A stretch of DNA of 22,746 bases from Bacteroidota bacterium (lineage in GTDB: Bacteria; Bacteroidota; Bacteroidia; Bacteroidales; FEN-979): assembly GCA_026391755.1 (NCBI GenBank), contig JAPLDN010000348.1, positions 1 to 22,746 of the forward strand, written 5' to 3'. The notes under the pieces are model-generated. The model saw only the letters and a list, made by a program, of their open reading frames with translations. It was not told the origin of the DNA and made no database searches. The position numbers and the translations under genes are program-made. Every line of letters starts with the position of its first letter. The first letter of the stretch is position 1. Shown piece by piece: positions 8,809 through 17,122 of this stretch.

Positions 8809-8816
8809 CAAAATTA
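8809..8816 (-). promoter_or_regulatory. Predicted -7 element (TAATTTTG) of the porin promoter
   Basis: It matches the Bacteroidetes TAnnTTTG consensus. Twenty bases upstream, where TTG would be expected, the sequence is AACA, the end of the last repeat of the hexamer array described next. A promoter with a -7 but no -33 suggests dependence on an activator. The leader would be only 10-20 bases. Confidence 0.55.
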
Positions 8817-8836
8817 AATCTTGCGCAAACCAGCCA

Positions 8837-8875
8837 TGTTACGGCAATATTAACTTCATGTTAAATAATTGTTAA
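8837..8875 (-). promoter_or_regulatory. Predicted PHO box: four hexamers at an 11-bp period
   Basis: On the minus strand, hexamers TTAACA (8875-8870), TTAACA (8864-8859), TTAATA (8853-8848) and GTAACA (8842-8837) are separated by exactly 5 bases. Direct hexamer repeats of the type TT[ACT]A[CT]A with 5-base spacers are the known binding layout of Bacillus PhoP, and E. coli PhoB also uses an 11-bp repeat. The array ends at the -33 position of the porin promoter, upstream of the porin-pst genes. A PhoB/PhoP-like regulator is the expected ligand but is not in this window. Confidence 0.72.
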
Positions 8876-8930
8876 CGCAGGGAATGAAAGATCAGCAGTA
8901 ATTGCTTATCAATGAGGAGTAGCAAGCTAT

Positions 8931-11288
8931 TCAGCCCTCAATGGGGAAAGTGATTGTGAATGAAGTGCCGTTAACCTGCTTAATCTGTAACTGAGCTTCA
9001 ATCTGCTTGACAAGAATGTCGACGATCTGCAGTCCCATGGTCTTATTTTCTCCCATGGAAAAGCCCTCGGGTAAACCGGTTCCGGAATCCGAAACAATAA
9101 GGGCATATAAGTTCGGGGTCTCTTGCTTTTTAAATGTAACCATTATGTTGCCTTCTGAATCCCCTGCAAACGCATGCCTGTATGCATTGCTTAAAAGTTC
9201 ATTAAGAATAAGCCCAAGGGGAATTGCAGTTTCAATATTAATAATAACAGGCTCCAGCTGGAAGTCGAGATGAACATTCATCCTACCATAGGTCGCTGAA
9301 ATTACAGAGGCAACTGATCTTATGTAATCAGGGAATGAGATCTTTTCAAAATCCTCGGAACGGTAAAGCATTTCATGCACCAGGGCCATGGTTCTTATTC
9401 TCAGCTGGAGATTCGTAAGGGATTGTCTGACATCTTCATTCTGGGATTGCGCCTTCTGCATATTGATAAGGCTGACCAGGATTGCGAAATTATTTTTAAC
9501 CCTGTGGTGGATCTCCCTCAGGAGATTCTCTTTCTGCTTGGTTCCTTCAACAATTCCCATTTCCCGCTTTTTTAGTTCCTGAATATTTCTTGTGACCGAA
9601 ACAAATTCCCTGAAGTCCCCGGTTTTAGGATTAAACACAGGATTAAAGGTGCTTTCGACCCATATCGGTTCATTCCCTTTTTTTCTGGCAAGAAAAGCAA
9701 TTGAATGGGGACGCCGGGTATGCACAACCTCCGCCAGTTGCTCTTTAAGAAAATCATCATGTCCTGCAACCACTATATCAAACAGGTTGACGGATAACAA
9801 ATCCTGGAATGTATATCCAAAAATTTCCGCAGCAGCCGGAGATGCATAGGTAAAATTATAGTCTTTGTTAATCCTTGAAATCAGGTCCAGTGAATGTTCT
9901 GCAAGGAACCTGTACTGGTCTTCCTTTTCGACTGTCTTTTTCTGAACCAGTTTTCTCTCTGCTGCCTCATATTGAAGTTTGATGTTCAGATTCTCAATAT
10001 TTCTCTTCGACCTCCGGTGACGCATATTAATTCTTACAATAATACTAACAGCAAGCATCACTGCAAGCACTATAGCAATCAGAAGGAATTTAAAGATCTT
10101 TTGGTTCCTGATCAATACTTTCTGCAGTACATTCTGGTTTTCAAGCAACCTGATACTTTCTTTTAACGCCATTACGTTTTGTCCCGACCTGATCACATTG
10201 ATATCGGTATTCAGCCTTTCTTTCTGTATACTGTCATTCACCGACACCATTTGCCTGAAATTTTCCAGGGCTTTTTCCATGTCCCCTTTCTTCAGGTAAT
10301 AATGATACAATAAAGTGTAAGCGTTTCTCAGGTAATAGAAACGGTTATTCAATTTTGCATCCCTGAGTCCGATATCCATATAGTACCATCCTGAATCCGG
10401 ACGGTTCATCTTGAAATAACTGCCCGCCAGGTTGATAATTGAACTGTTAACCACATCTGCAATTTTCGCCCTGCTCCTGGCTTCAAGGGCTTTCCTGTTA
10501 TAGAAAACGGCTTTTGAAAAATTATTCTGCTGTTCGTAAACATGAGCCATCCTGGTGTACATTGTTCCTGCACTGGCAGGATCTACAGAGTCGGCAAACA
10601 CAATGAGGGTGTCATACATGCTGATCACATCGGAATATCTTTTCTGATCAAGATAGATGCTTCCAATTGACATATACACCCCAAGAACACTTTTCCTGTC
10701 CCTGGCTTCTGTATAGTATTTCAGGGATTCCATATAATAGTCAAGAGACTTTGATGTATCCTTCTGCTCATGAAATACATCGGCCATTTTTTCAAGAAAG
10801 AACCCTGAAAGTTTAAGATCCTTTTTTTTACGGGCAAGTTCAAGGCCCTGCTCGCATGTGGAAAGTGAATTCTCATAATCTTTAACGTATATTTCAACTG
10901 AGAAGAGTGAATGGTCAACTCTCAGCATGCCTGCAGTATCCTTGAGGGAGTTAAAAAGCTGGGAAGCACAAAGCAGAAAATGTACTGCGGATGGGTGTTT
11001 CCTTTTATGTAAAAAATAGCGTCCGATCTGCAGGTAGGATTCAGCTTTCCCCCGGGTATAAAAAGCTTCAACCGAGAGTTTTAAAGTTTTGCATGCGATC
11101 GGGAAAGATTCTTCAAGTGAAAGAGAATCGGGTCTGAGCAGGTTGATCATTTTATCGATACTGCTGATATCAGTTTCTCCTTCATCAGCATCTGATTTGT
11201 TTGCGTGTTGAGCAGGCAATCCAAACGGCAGAAAAAGCGCAATCAGAAAAAGAAGAAGAAACGATGTATAACGATGTCCTGTTTTCAT
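8931..11288 (-). CDS. Sensor histidine kinase, TPR-TM-PAS-HisKA_2-HATPase
   Basis: Membrane kinase with a large periplasmic TPR sensor. From the ATG at 11288 (chosen over the TTG four codons upstream because it gives a clean signal peptide), the order is signal peptide (1-26), tetratricopeptide-like helices (about 45-350), a coiled segment, membrane helix (400-420), PAS (about 458-568), HisKA_2 with H594 in EIHHRVKNN, and HATPase_c with N-box ILNELLSNAYRHAF (N696) and DSGTG (from D734). HisKA_2 kinases commonly phosphorylate separate receivers, often single-domain or LytTR-type ones. None lies next to it, so it is an orphan. It stands 37-49 bases after copA and just upstream of the PHO-box promoter. 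Signal unknown. Confidence 0.92.
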   Translation of the reverse strand: MKTGHRYTSFLLLFLIALFLPFGLPAQHANKSDADEGETDISSIDKMINLLRPDSLSLEESFPIACKTLKLSVEAFYTRGKAESYLQIGRYFLHKRKHPSAVHFLLCASQLFNSLKDTAGMLRVDHSLFSVEIYVKDYENSLSTCEQGLELARKKKDLKLSGFFLEKMADVFHEQKDTSKSLDYYMESLKYYTEARDRKSVLGVYMSIGSIYLDQKRYSDVISMYDTLIVFADSVDPASAGTMYTRMAHVYEQQNNFSKAVFYNRKALEARSRAKIADVVNSSIINLAGSYFKMNRPDSGWYYMDIGLRDAKLNNRFYYLRNAYTLLYHYYLKKGDMEKALENFRQMVSVNDSIQKERLNTDINVIRSGQNVMALKESIRLLENQNVLQKVLIRNQKIFKFLLIAIVLAVMLAVSIIVRINMRHRRSKRNIENLNIKLQYEAAERKLVQKKTVEKEDQYRFLAEHSLDLISRINKDYNFTYASPAAAEIFGYTFQDLLSVNLFDIVVAGHDDFLKEQLAEVVHTRRPHSIAFLARKKGNEPIWVESTFNPVFNPKTGDFREFVSVTRNIQELKKREMGIVEGTKQKENLLREIHHRVKNNFAILVSLINMQKAQSQNEDVRQSLTNLQLRIRTMALVHEMLYRSEDFEKISFPDYIRSVASVISATYGRMNVHLDFQLEPVIINIETAIPLGLILNELLSNAYRHAFAGDSEGNIMVTFKKQETPNLYALIVSDSGTGLPEGFSMGENKTMGLQIVDILVKQIEAQLQIKQVNGTSFTITFPIEG

Positions 11289-11311
11289 CCCGAAAATCAA
11301 GCTTTACAATT

Positions 11312-11319
11312 CAAAATTA
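11312..11319 (-). promoter_or_regulatory. Possible -7 element upstream of the TPR-PAS kinase
   Basis: TAATTTTG on the minus strand matches TAnnTTTG and lies 24 bases before the ATG at 11288. No TTG stands at the proper distance (nearest about 23 bases upstream), so this is a weak candidate. The gene may instead be read through from copA. Confidence 0.3.
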
Positions 11320-11337
11320 AACAAAACCGGCAAACGT

Positions 11338-13566
11338 TTAAACAATTTTCCTGGTTTTCAGGAGAAGGCTGTTGCTTACAACCGATACCGACGAGAAGGC
11401 CATAGCTGCCCCGGCAATCATGGGGTTCAGCAGGAAGCCGGTAAAGGGGAACAATAATCCTGCGGCAACCGGGATGCTTATTACATTATAGAAAAAAGCC
11501 CAGAACAGGTTCTGTTTTATGGTTTGTACCGTTTGTCTGCTGATCTTCAAGGCCATGGCCAGTTTTGTAAGATCGCCTTTCAGGAGAATAATGCTGGCCG
11601 ATTCAATGGCTATATCGGTTCCTGTACCCATGGCAATCCCCAGGTCGGCAAGAGCCAAAGCAGGAGAATCATTGATCCCGTCGCCAACCATGCCAACCCT
11701 GAGACCCGATTTTCGCTTTTCCCTGATATATTCTGATTTTTCCACCGGGGAAGCTTCAGCCTTGAAATAATCTATTCCGGTTTTGGAAGCAACCTGTGAG
11801 CTGATCGCAACACTGTCGCCCGAAAGCATATGTATTTCAAGTCCCATTTCTTTTAGTTCCTGCACCGCGGCGGCAGAACCGGGTTTAATACTGTCACTGA
11901 TAGCCGCTACTGCTAAAACCCTGAAATTTTGCGCAATGAGAACTACCGAGAACGCTTGCTTCCTTAGTAATTGCTGATACTCAACAAAACCGGCCGGGAC
12001 ACTGCAGCCTTTGTCGGCAACGTAGGTGGGACTCCCGATATGATATTGATTTTCCCCATAGAATCCCGAAACGCCTTTCCCTGTAAGACTCTCGAAGCCT
12101 GTAACTGTATTATCGGTATTCCGGCTTACATTAAGGTACTCACAAAGGGCCAGGGCATAAGGATGCTCCGATCTCCATTCTATTGAGGCAACGGCAGCAG
12201 ATACTTCTTCCCTCACTTCCTTTTGGAGAGGATTGCTTTCGTCCCATCTTAGCTCACTTACACTGGGTTTTCCTGTTGTAATGGTACCTGTTTTGTCAAG
12301 GACCAGCAGGTCCAGTTTGCAGAATTCTTCAAGGCTTTGGGCATCCTTGATAAGGATACCATGTTCTGCTGCTTTCCCAAGACCGACAATAATTGCAGTA
12401 GGTGTTGCAAGGCCCAGGGCACAGGGACAAGCGATAATCAGCACGCTCACTGCAGTTGTGATGGCATGGGAGAGTCCCATTCCGGGAAAGAAAACAAGCC
12501 AGCTTATGAACGTGAGAACGGCAATAGAAATGACTACAGGCACAAAGACAGAGGCGATACGGTCGACAGTTTTTTGCACCGGGGCCCTGCTCCCCTGGGC
12601 TTCCTGGACCAGCCTGATGATTTGTGCCAGTACGGTTTGCTCCCCTATTTTCCCGGCCAGCATCAGCAGGCTTCCTGACTGGTTCAGGGTGGCGCCAATC
12701 AACATGTCGCCTGTTTTTTTCGTGACTGGCACGCTTTCGCCTGTGATCATGCTCTCATCAACCAGGCTTTCGCCTTCTGTAACATTCCCGTCAACAGGAA
12801 TCTTTTCACCTGGCCGTATCACGACAATATCACCAATTCTCACCTTCGAAATAAGTACTTCCTTTTCCTCCCCATTCCTGATTACCCTTGCGGTTTTAAC
12901 CCCCAGGTTGATAAGTTTCCTGATTGCTGATGAAGTTTTGGACCTGGCCCGTTCTTCAAGGAAACGCCCAAGAAGTATGAAGGAAATGATCACAACTGCA
13001 GCTTCGTAATACAGTTGTGATGCCATGCCCGCCGGCCCTGCTGATGAAGGAAAGAAAGTATTGTAAAGACTGTATAAAAATGCTGTCCCGCTGCCCATAG
13101 CTACAAGGGTGTCCATGTTGGTGCTCAGGTACCTGGCCCGTTTCCATGCAATGACAAAGAACTCTCTCCCGAACCAGAACATGACCGGACAGGAAAGTAC
13201 AAGCATAATCCAGTTCCTGTAAGGCAGGCCGGGAAGGAACATGGAAATTATAAAAACCGGGATTGCAAATGCAAACGATGAAAACAGGTTTATTCTTGCT
13301 TTTTGAAGACGCCGGGCCTCCCCCGCTTCCTCATCCGCCATCAAAGCTTTATCGGTAACCAGGCTATACCCGATCTTAGCAACAGCATCCCCAAGCTGCT
13401 TTGGGCTCGCTTTCTCCGGATCAAACTCAACAAGCACAGTTTGGTTTGCAAAATTCACATTCGCGGTAATGACTCCTTCAACCGAGGAAAGCATGCTGTT
13501 GACGCTGGAGGCGCAGGCAGTGCATGACATGCCTTCGACCTTATAAATCTCTTTTATGGTTTTCAT
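11338..13566 (-). CDS. copA: Copper-translocating P-type ATPase (P1B-1)
   Basis: Inner-membrane pump that exports Cu(I) from the cytoplasm with ATP. One N-terminal heavy-metal domain carries MSCTAC (C15, C18). The membrane metal site CPC is at 380-382 and is followed by ALGLATPTA. Catalytic motifs are complete: TGES (275-278), DKTGT with phosphorylated D424, SEHP (467-469) and GDGIND (628-633). The last helices have the YN (693-694) and M-x-x-S-S pattern typical of Cu(I) pumps rather than Zn/Cd pumps. Length (742) is normal for one metal-binding domain. The ATG overlaps the CHAD gene stop by 4 bases, suggesting coupled translation. No copper regulator gene is nearby. Confidence 0.95.
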   Translation of the reverse strand: MKTIKEIYKVEGMSCTACASSVNSMLSSVEGVITANVNFANQTVLVEFDPEKASPKQLGDAVAKIGYSLVTDKALMADEEAGEARRLQKARINLFSSFAFAIPVFIISMFLPGLPYRNWIMLVLSCPVMFWFGREFFVIAWKRARYLSTNMDTLVAMGSGTAFLYSLYNTFFPSSAGPAGMASQLYYEAAVVIISFILLGRFLEERARSKTSSAIRKLINLGVKTARVIRNGEEKEVLISKVRIGDIVVIRPGEKIPVDGNVTEGESLVDESMITGESVPVTKKTGDMLIGATLNQSGSLLMLAGKIGEQTVLAQIIRLVQEAQGSRAPVQKTVDRIASVFVPVVISIAVLTFISWLVFFPGMGLSHAITTAVSVLIIACPCALGLATPTAIIVGLGKAAEHGILIKDAQSLEEFCKLDLLVLDKTGTITTGKPSVSELRWDESNPLQKEVREEVSAAVASIEWRSEHPYALALCEYLNVSRNTDNTVTGFESLTGKGVSGFYGENQYHIGSPTYVADKGCSVPAGFVEYQQLLRKQAFSVVLIAQNFRVLAVAAISDSIKPGSAAAVQELKEMGLEIHMLSGDSVAISSQVASKTGIDYFKAEASPVEKSEYIREKRKSGLRVGMVGDGINDSPALALADLGIAMGTGTDIAIESASIILLKGDLTKLAMALKISRQTVQTIKQNLFWAFFYNVISIPVAAGLLFPFTGFLLNPMIAGAAMAFSSVSVVSNSLLLKTRKIV

Positions 13567-14417
13567 GACGGTTGTGAAGAGGGGAAAATAACAACCAAGG
13601 CCTCTTCGATCTTTGGAAATAACGCTTGTAAGAGTTCCTGATTGCTTTTCATGATTTTATTTCTCAGAACCTGCAAATGTAGCTGGTAATCCCGGCCCAG
13701 CTTTTTGCTTTTATATAGGAACCGGTCAATATATTCAATCAGTACCTGGTTATCGTGCCAGTTGCCGATAAGCATCTCGGTCTGGTTAAGCTTGCTTAAA
13801 AGGATATCCTGGTGTTCGTCCATAAAGACCATGGAAACAAGTGTAAGGACAGTAACCATGGCTTTAAGCTCTTTCCTTATCCCGTGGATATTGTCTGGAT
13901 TGGATGGATAATTACGCAGCAGGCTTATTTTTTTTGCTTTCTTATTAATAAATTTTTCCAACCTGGCTTTAAGGGTCCTTACCTTGATCTCCCGGCAAAG
14001 TTTTTTTATAGCCCGTTCTGATTTTTTTAGTTTTTTTTCATCGAATTGCTGAACCACAGTTAAAAACTGCTTTGAAAGCCTGTTTTCTCTCGATCTGAGA
14101 TACTTGATAAAAAAAGAAATTCCTTTGGTTTCAGGACCATATTTTGCAATGACCAGCTGGTTCACCTGAAGTTCCCTGATCTTTCCCGAGAACCTGAACA
14201 TGGATTTGAACACTTCGAAATTTTCAGTGCTGAACTTATCAGGATTAAGCATCTCGAACATTTCCAGGATGGAGTTGATCTTTTTCATGTCGAGGCGGGT
14301 CCTGTGTATATCCCTTTCATCCCCGGTGATGCTTGAGCGGTAAAGGTTGGCTAAAAAAGACGTGATTCTTTTCTTGAAGAATCTCCAGTAAAATTCACGC
14401 ACCTTTGAGGATTCCAT
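13563..14417 (-). CDS. CHAD-domain protein (putative polyphosphate binding)
   Basis: The CHAD fold is a basic helical bundle with paired His/Arg/Lys helices that binds polyphosphate. Both half-motifs are visible: DIHRTRLDMKKIN (H38, R41, K45, K46) and NIHGIRKELKAM (H178, R181, K182, K185), plus the later GNWHDNQVL (H221, D222) typical of the family. The protein is very basic and has no signal peptide, so it is cytoplasmic. I chose the ATG at 14417 because the 44 upstream codons have no CHAD similarity and overlap the preceding gene. It lies 13 bases after that gene and overlaps copA by 4 bases. There is no CYTH domain and no polyphosphate kinase in the window. Confidence 0.85.
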   Translation of the reverse strand: MESSKVREFYWRFFKKRITSFLANLYRSSITGDERDIHRTRLDMKKINSILEMFEMLNPDKFSTENFEVFKSMFRFSGKIRELQVNQLVIAKYGPETKGISFFIKYLRSRENRLSKQFLTVVQQFDEKKLKKSERAIKKLCREIKVRTLKARLEKFINKKAKKISLLRNYPSNPDNIHGIRKELKAMVTVLTLVSMVFMDEHQDILLSKLNQTEMLIGNWHDNQVLIEYIDRFLYKSKKLGRDYQLHLQVLRNKIMKSNQELLQALFPKIEEALVVIFPSSQPS

Positions 14418-14430
14418 AAAAGATCCAGGT

Positions 14431-14973
14431 TTAAGCTGAAGGAGGGACGGGCTGAGCGGGGGCTGGTTTGACTGCAGTCTTTTCGATTTTTTCTTGTACA
14501 ATTTCTCCCGGCGGCAGTGATAAATCTTCAGCAGGGGCATGAACTGCAAGCCTGTAATGTTTATATACCTTGTTGAGCGATTTCAATAAAGAAATCCCCT
14601 GTTTGGACAGCCTTTCTCTCCTTTCCCATGAAACATGCATTTCAAGCATATCCTTCATCATGGTATTGCGGTTGTTTTTCCATTCCCGCAATGAAGAAAC
14701 TAAGGTAGAAGGGAAATGCGTCTTAAGCGTGGAATACGGTTCTCTGGTTTGGAGGAGTTTTATACGTTTCAGGTGCTGTTCCAGCCCTGAAGCAGCTCCA
14801 GGGTTTCTGCCTTCAGTAATTATAATGAGTTTTTTCAGCCTGGCTTCCATAATCCCTGAAAGTATCCAGATTGCTTCAGTATAAAATCCGTTTTTCATGG
14901 CATTGCCGGCTGCAATCGTCATTTCTTTAACCGTTTTCCCTGGTTTTTTAAACTTTCCGGCCTTGATCCTCAT
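14431..14973 (-). CDS. Unrecognised helical protein, HEPN-like, with Pro-rich tail
   Basis: I do not recognise the family with certainty. The 180 residues are basic and mainly helical with no signal or membrane segment. The first helices (TVKEMTIAAGNAMKNGFYTEAIWILSGIM is the relevant region, 14-42) and WKNNRNTMMKDML (98-110) recall HEPN domains, in which an R-N-x-x-x-H motif cleaves RNA. Here the His position is Lys107, so a nuclease role would be doubtful. The tail (150-180) is Pro/Ala-rich. It is the first gene of a run with the CHAD and copA genes, and its stop is 13 bases before the CHAD start, so it may work with the CHAD protein. Confidence 0.75.
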   Translation of the reverse strand: MRIKAGKFKKPGKTVKEMTIAAGNAMKNGFYTEAIWILSGIMEARLKKLIIITEGRNPGAASGLEQHLKRIKLLQTREPYSTLKTHFPSTLVSSLREWKNNRNTMMKDMLEMHVSWERRERLSKQGISLLKSLNKVYKHYRLAVHAPAEDLSLPPGEIVQEKIEKTAVKPAPAQPVPPSA

Positions 14974-15038
14974 ATTTTGAATGGTATTTGATGATCATCT
15001 GAAATGATTTGATTTTTTGAATCAATGCAGATTCGAAA

Positions 15039-15046
15039 CAAACATA
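15039..15046 (-). promoter_or_regulatory. Possible -7 element for the HEPN-like/CHAD/copA run
   Basis: TATGTTTG on the minus strand is a full TAnnTTTG match about 65 bases before the ATG at 14973. The expected -33 has no clear TTG (it reads TATG), so confidence is limited. The rest of the 176-base gap between this gene and the lipoprotein gene is AT-rich and shows nothing else I can support. Confidence 0.35.
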
Positions 15047-15149
15047 TGGTAAAGATAGGAAAAACCATAGAGACAGGCAGCAGATTTAACGATTTTGTAA
15101 TAATTGCTTACCTTTACCGTTGATTTCAATGATAATAAATTAAATTACC

Positions 15150-16400
15150 GTGCTAAGATTTTCAAGTTTAATAAGCCTTATCCTCTTGCTGGGAGTGCTT
15201 GGCTGTTCCAAATCAACCGACACCCCTACTTTATATTTTAATTCACTTACAGCCGGCGGTATAGGCCTTGGGATCGTCAGCCCTACGACTGTTCCGTCGA
15301 ATGCCACTATAATTGGCGTTCTGAGTTCGAATATTGATCCTGCAAGCGCAACAACCAGCAGCGTTCAGCTCCTGCGCCTTTATGATTCAACTTATGTTGA
15401 CGGGACTGTTAGGGTATCTGGTGATACGATCACCTTCGTCCCGAAAAATGATCTTGGCAGCGGCATATCTTATGCAGTCACCTTTACCGGGATAAGGTCA
15501 ACCGATGGTCTTCAGCTTACCTACCTCTGGAGGGGGTTTAAAACAATCGGCAGTTTTGGCCCCCCGGGCCTTGTAGCATACTGGAATTTTGAGAACAACA
15601 CTTATGACCTGCAGGGAAATTATACCGTTAGCTCGGTAAACGATCTGAATTACCTGATATCCTTAAGGAAAACTCTCGGACAATGTGCAGTGTTCAACGG
15701 GACATCCACCGTAATCCAGGTTCCCAATGGGGATAATTTAGTTAACACCAATGATTTTTCCCTTTCATTCTGGGTAAAGGCAAATTCGCAATACCAAATC
15801 GATTCCTCAGGCAACGCCAAAGGGCAGTTTGTTCTTGGTGTTGGTGATTATAAGGGTTTTGAGTTTGAAATCGCTGCGGATTACAGTTCCTGTCAGTTGG
15901 TAAGCTCATATGCTCTTCCCGACGGCACAACAGTCTCCCAGGAACTATCATTTGCCGGTGACGGGAAAACAGGGGCTAACGGGGGATTGCCCGGTTGGAC
16001 ATATTGTGCCAACCTTACAACTACCGGAGGCGTAGCTGGCCTGCTTAAGGACAGGTGGGTTTTTGTAACATGCACATATAACAGCGCCACCAGGATAGGC
16101 AGCCTTTACCTTGATGGTGTGCTGATGAAACAGCAGGATTTCAACAAGTGGCCAGCCGGGGATCCTGCCACAACGATTACCGGGATGAAATACGGAGGCA
16201 GCGCTCCCCTTCAGGAAAATGTCCTTGCCATGGGGTTTTTCCATTCCGCAGGTTCAGCAGCGTTTTCGGGCACCACCTGGGGTAATTACTATTCGCCTTA
16301 TGCTAATCATTTCAGGGGATGCCTGGATGAGGTCAGGATCTTTCACTCTTCCCTTACCAGCCTTGAAGTGGAGCAGATGTATACGCTGACAAAACCTTAA
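15150..16400 (+). CDS. Surface or periplasmic lipoprotein with Ig-like (Big_5/SbsA) and LamG domains
   Basis: A GTG start is used; an in-frame TAA nine bases upstream excludes an earlier start. The signal peptide ends in a lipobox LGVLGC (C19), so the mature protein is a lipoprotein. Residues 30-130 resemble a bacterial Ig-like domain (NIDPASATTSSVQLL, GDTITFVPKNDL, YAVTFTG). From about 140 to the end is a concanavalin-type LamG/Laminin_G_3 domain, starting GLVAYWNFEN and ending with the typical GCLDEVRIFHSSLTSLEVEQ. Such proteins often bind glycans or surfaces; the ligand cannot be read from the sequence. A related LamG domain is in the gene starting at 22491. Its stop codon shares bases with that of the opposing gene. 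Confidence 0.88.
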   Translation: MLRFSSLISLILLLGVLGCSKSTDTPTLYFNSLTAGGIGLGIVSPTTVPSNATIIGVLSSNIDPASATTSSVQLLRLYDSTYVDGTVRVSGDTITFVPKNDLGSGISYAVTFTGIRSTDGLQLTYLWRGFKTIGSFGPPGLVAYWNFENNTYDLQGNYTVSSVNDLNYLISLRKTLGQCAVFNGTSTVIQVPNGDNLVNTNDFSLSFWVKANSQYQIDSSGNAKGQFVLGVGDYKGFEFEIAADYSSCQLVSSYALPDGTTVSQELSFAGDGKTGANGGLPGWTYCANLTTTGGVAGLLKDRWVFVTCTYNSATRIGSLYLDGVLMKQQDFNKWPAGDPATTITGMKYGGSAPLQENVLAMGFFHSAGSAAFSGTTWGNYYSPYANHFRGCLDEVRIFHSSLTSLEVEQMYTLTKP

Positions 16401-17023
16401 TTCTTTTCTTCCACCAGTACTTTAATCCCCCGCATTACTTTGAGCGGTGTGTCAACAATGACCATGTTATACAACCAGGACGGCACACTTCCGCCGGGAT
16501 CAACAAAGCCTTCAAGAACGGCATGGATGTTGTTTTTACCTTCCGGCTTCAAAGTCCATTTTTGCCAGTAGTTTCTTATCCTTACAATCCCTTCACGTTC
16601 GGGTATAACGTCAAGCAAGGGCTTGGCCGATACAATTTTTTCTCCTGTAACAGGGTCAATTGTGATCCTGGCTTCAACACAAAGGTCACGGTCGTTCAAT
16701 GGCCAGGGGACGTCGTAAACGAGATAATACTTTATGAGCTTATCCGGCTCGTAAAAGATAACTTTTATCTCACTCACATTTTTATCCCACCAGTCGACAT
16801 TCTGCACGTTCCCTATATACATGCTGAGTTTCTCCATGGTGGTATGGAAAACTGTTTCACCTTTAAAGCATTTAAAGGAAGAATGCTCTGCAGTCCTTGT
16901 ATAAATTTTTATCCCGTCTTTCTCCTTGATGAAATTCCATGTTTGGGCAAACAGGGAGGGATACAACAGGATCATAACAAAAACCATAGCGATCCTTAAG
17001 ACAGACGAGCGTTTTACCTTCAT
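16397..17023 (-). CDS. Secreted START-domain (SRPBCC) protein
   Basis: START domains hold lipids or other hydrophobic ligands in a helix-grip pocket. The start chosen, ATG at 17023, gives a clean signal peptide (1-27, ending LFAQ|TW); an ATG nine codons upstream adds residues without signal-peptide character. The mature part shows the family pattern: WNFIKEKDGIKIYTR, FKGETVF, a WWDKNVSEIKVI segment, YDVPWPLNDRDLC, and a C-terminal helix that follows a GGSVPSWLYN motif. Total 208 residues, as expected for one domain. It is convergent with the lipoprotein gene, overlapping by 4 bases, and divergent from the dehydrogenase gene. Ligand unknown. Confidence 0.88.
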   Translation of the reverse strand: MKVKRSSVLRIAMVFVMILLYPSLFAQTWNFIKEKDGIKIYTRTAEHSSFKCFKGETVFHTTMEKLSMYIGNVQNVDWWDKNVSEIKVIFYEPDKLIKYYLVYDVPWPLNDRDLCVEARITIDPVTGEKIVSAKPLLDVIPEREGIVRIRNYWQKWTLKPEGKNNIHAVLEGFVDPGGSVPSWLYNMVIVDTPLKVMRGIKVLVEEKN

Positions 17024-17060
17024 GAGCCGCAAATGCATTGATATTAACAAATTGCAATTT

Positions 17061-17092
17061 TTTGCAAAGTAACACTAATCTGTTTAATTTTG
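17061..17092 (+). promoter_or_regulatory. Predicted Bacteroidetes promoter for the alcohol dehydrogenase
   Basis: TTTG (17061-17064), then 20 bases, then TAATTTTG (17085-17092), match the -33/-7 consensus. Transcription would begin near 17099, leaving a leader of about 24 bases before the ATG at 17123. Confidence 0.62.
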
Positions 17093-17122
17093 AAAAACTA
17101 GCTTTCAACAACAATTAACAAA

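Noticed and set aside
12233..13009. Long plus-strand open frame (258 codons) opposite copA
   Set aside because: It lies fully inside the intact CopA coding sequence, shows no domain or signal peptide, and has the composition of a reverse-strand shadow.
14418..14549. Upstream extension of the CHAD protein to base 14549
   Set aside because: These 44 codons overlap the preceding gene and have no CHAD similarity; the ATG at 14417 just after that gene's stop is the better start.
15085..15118. Weak hexamers (TTAACG, GTAATA, TTACCT) at 11-bp steps upstream of the LamG lipoprotein
   Set aside because: Only the first two copies fit the PHO-box pattern and the region is AT-rich, so chance is likely. 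The associated TACCTTTA/-33 pair has mismatches at both elements.
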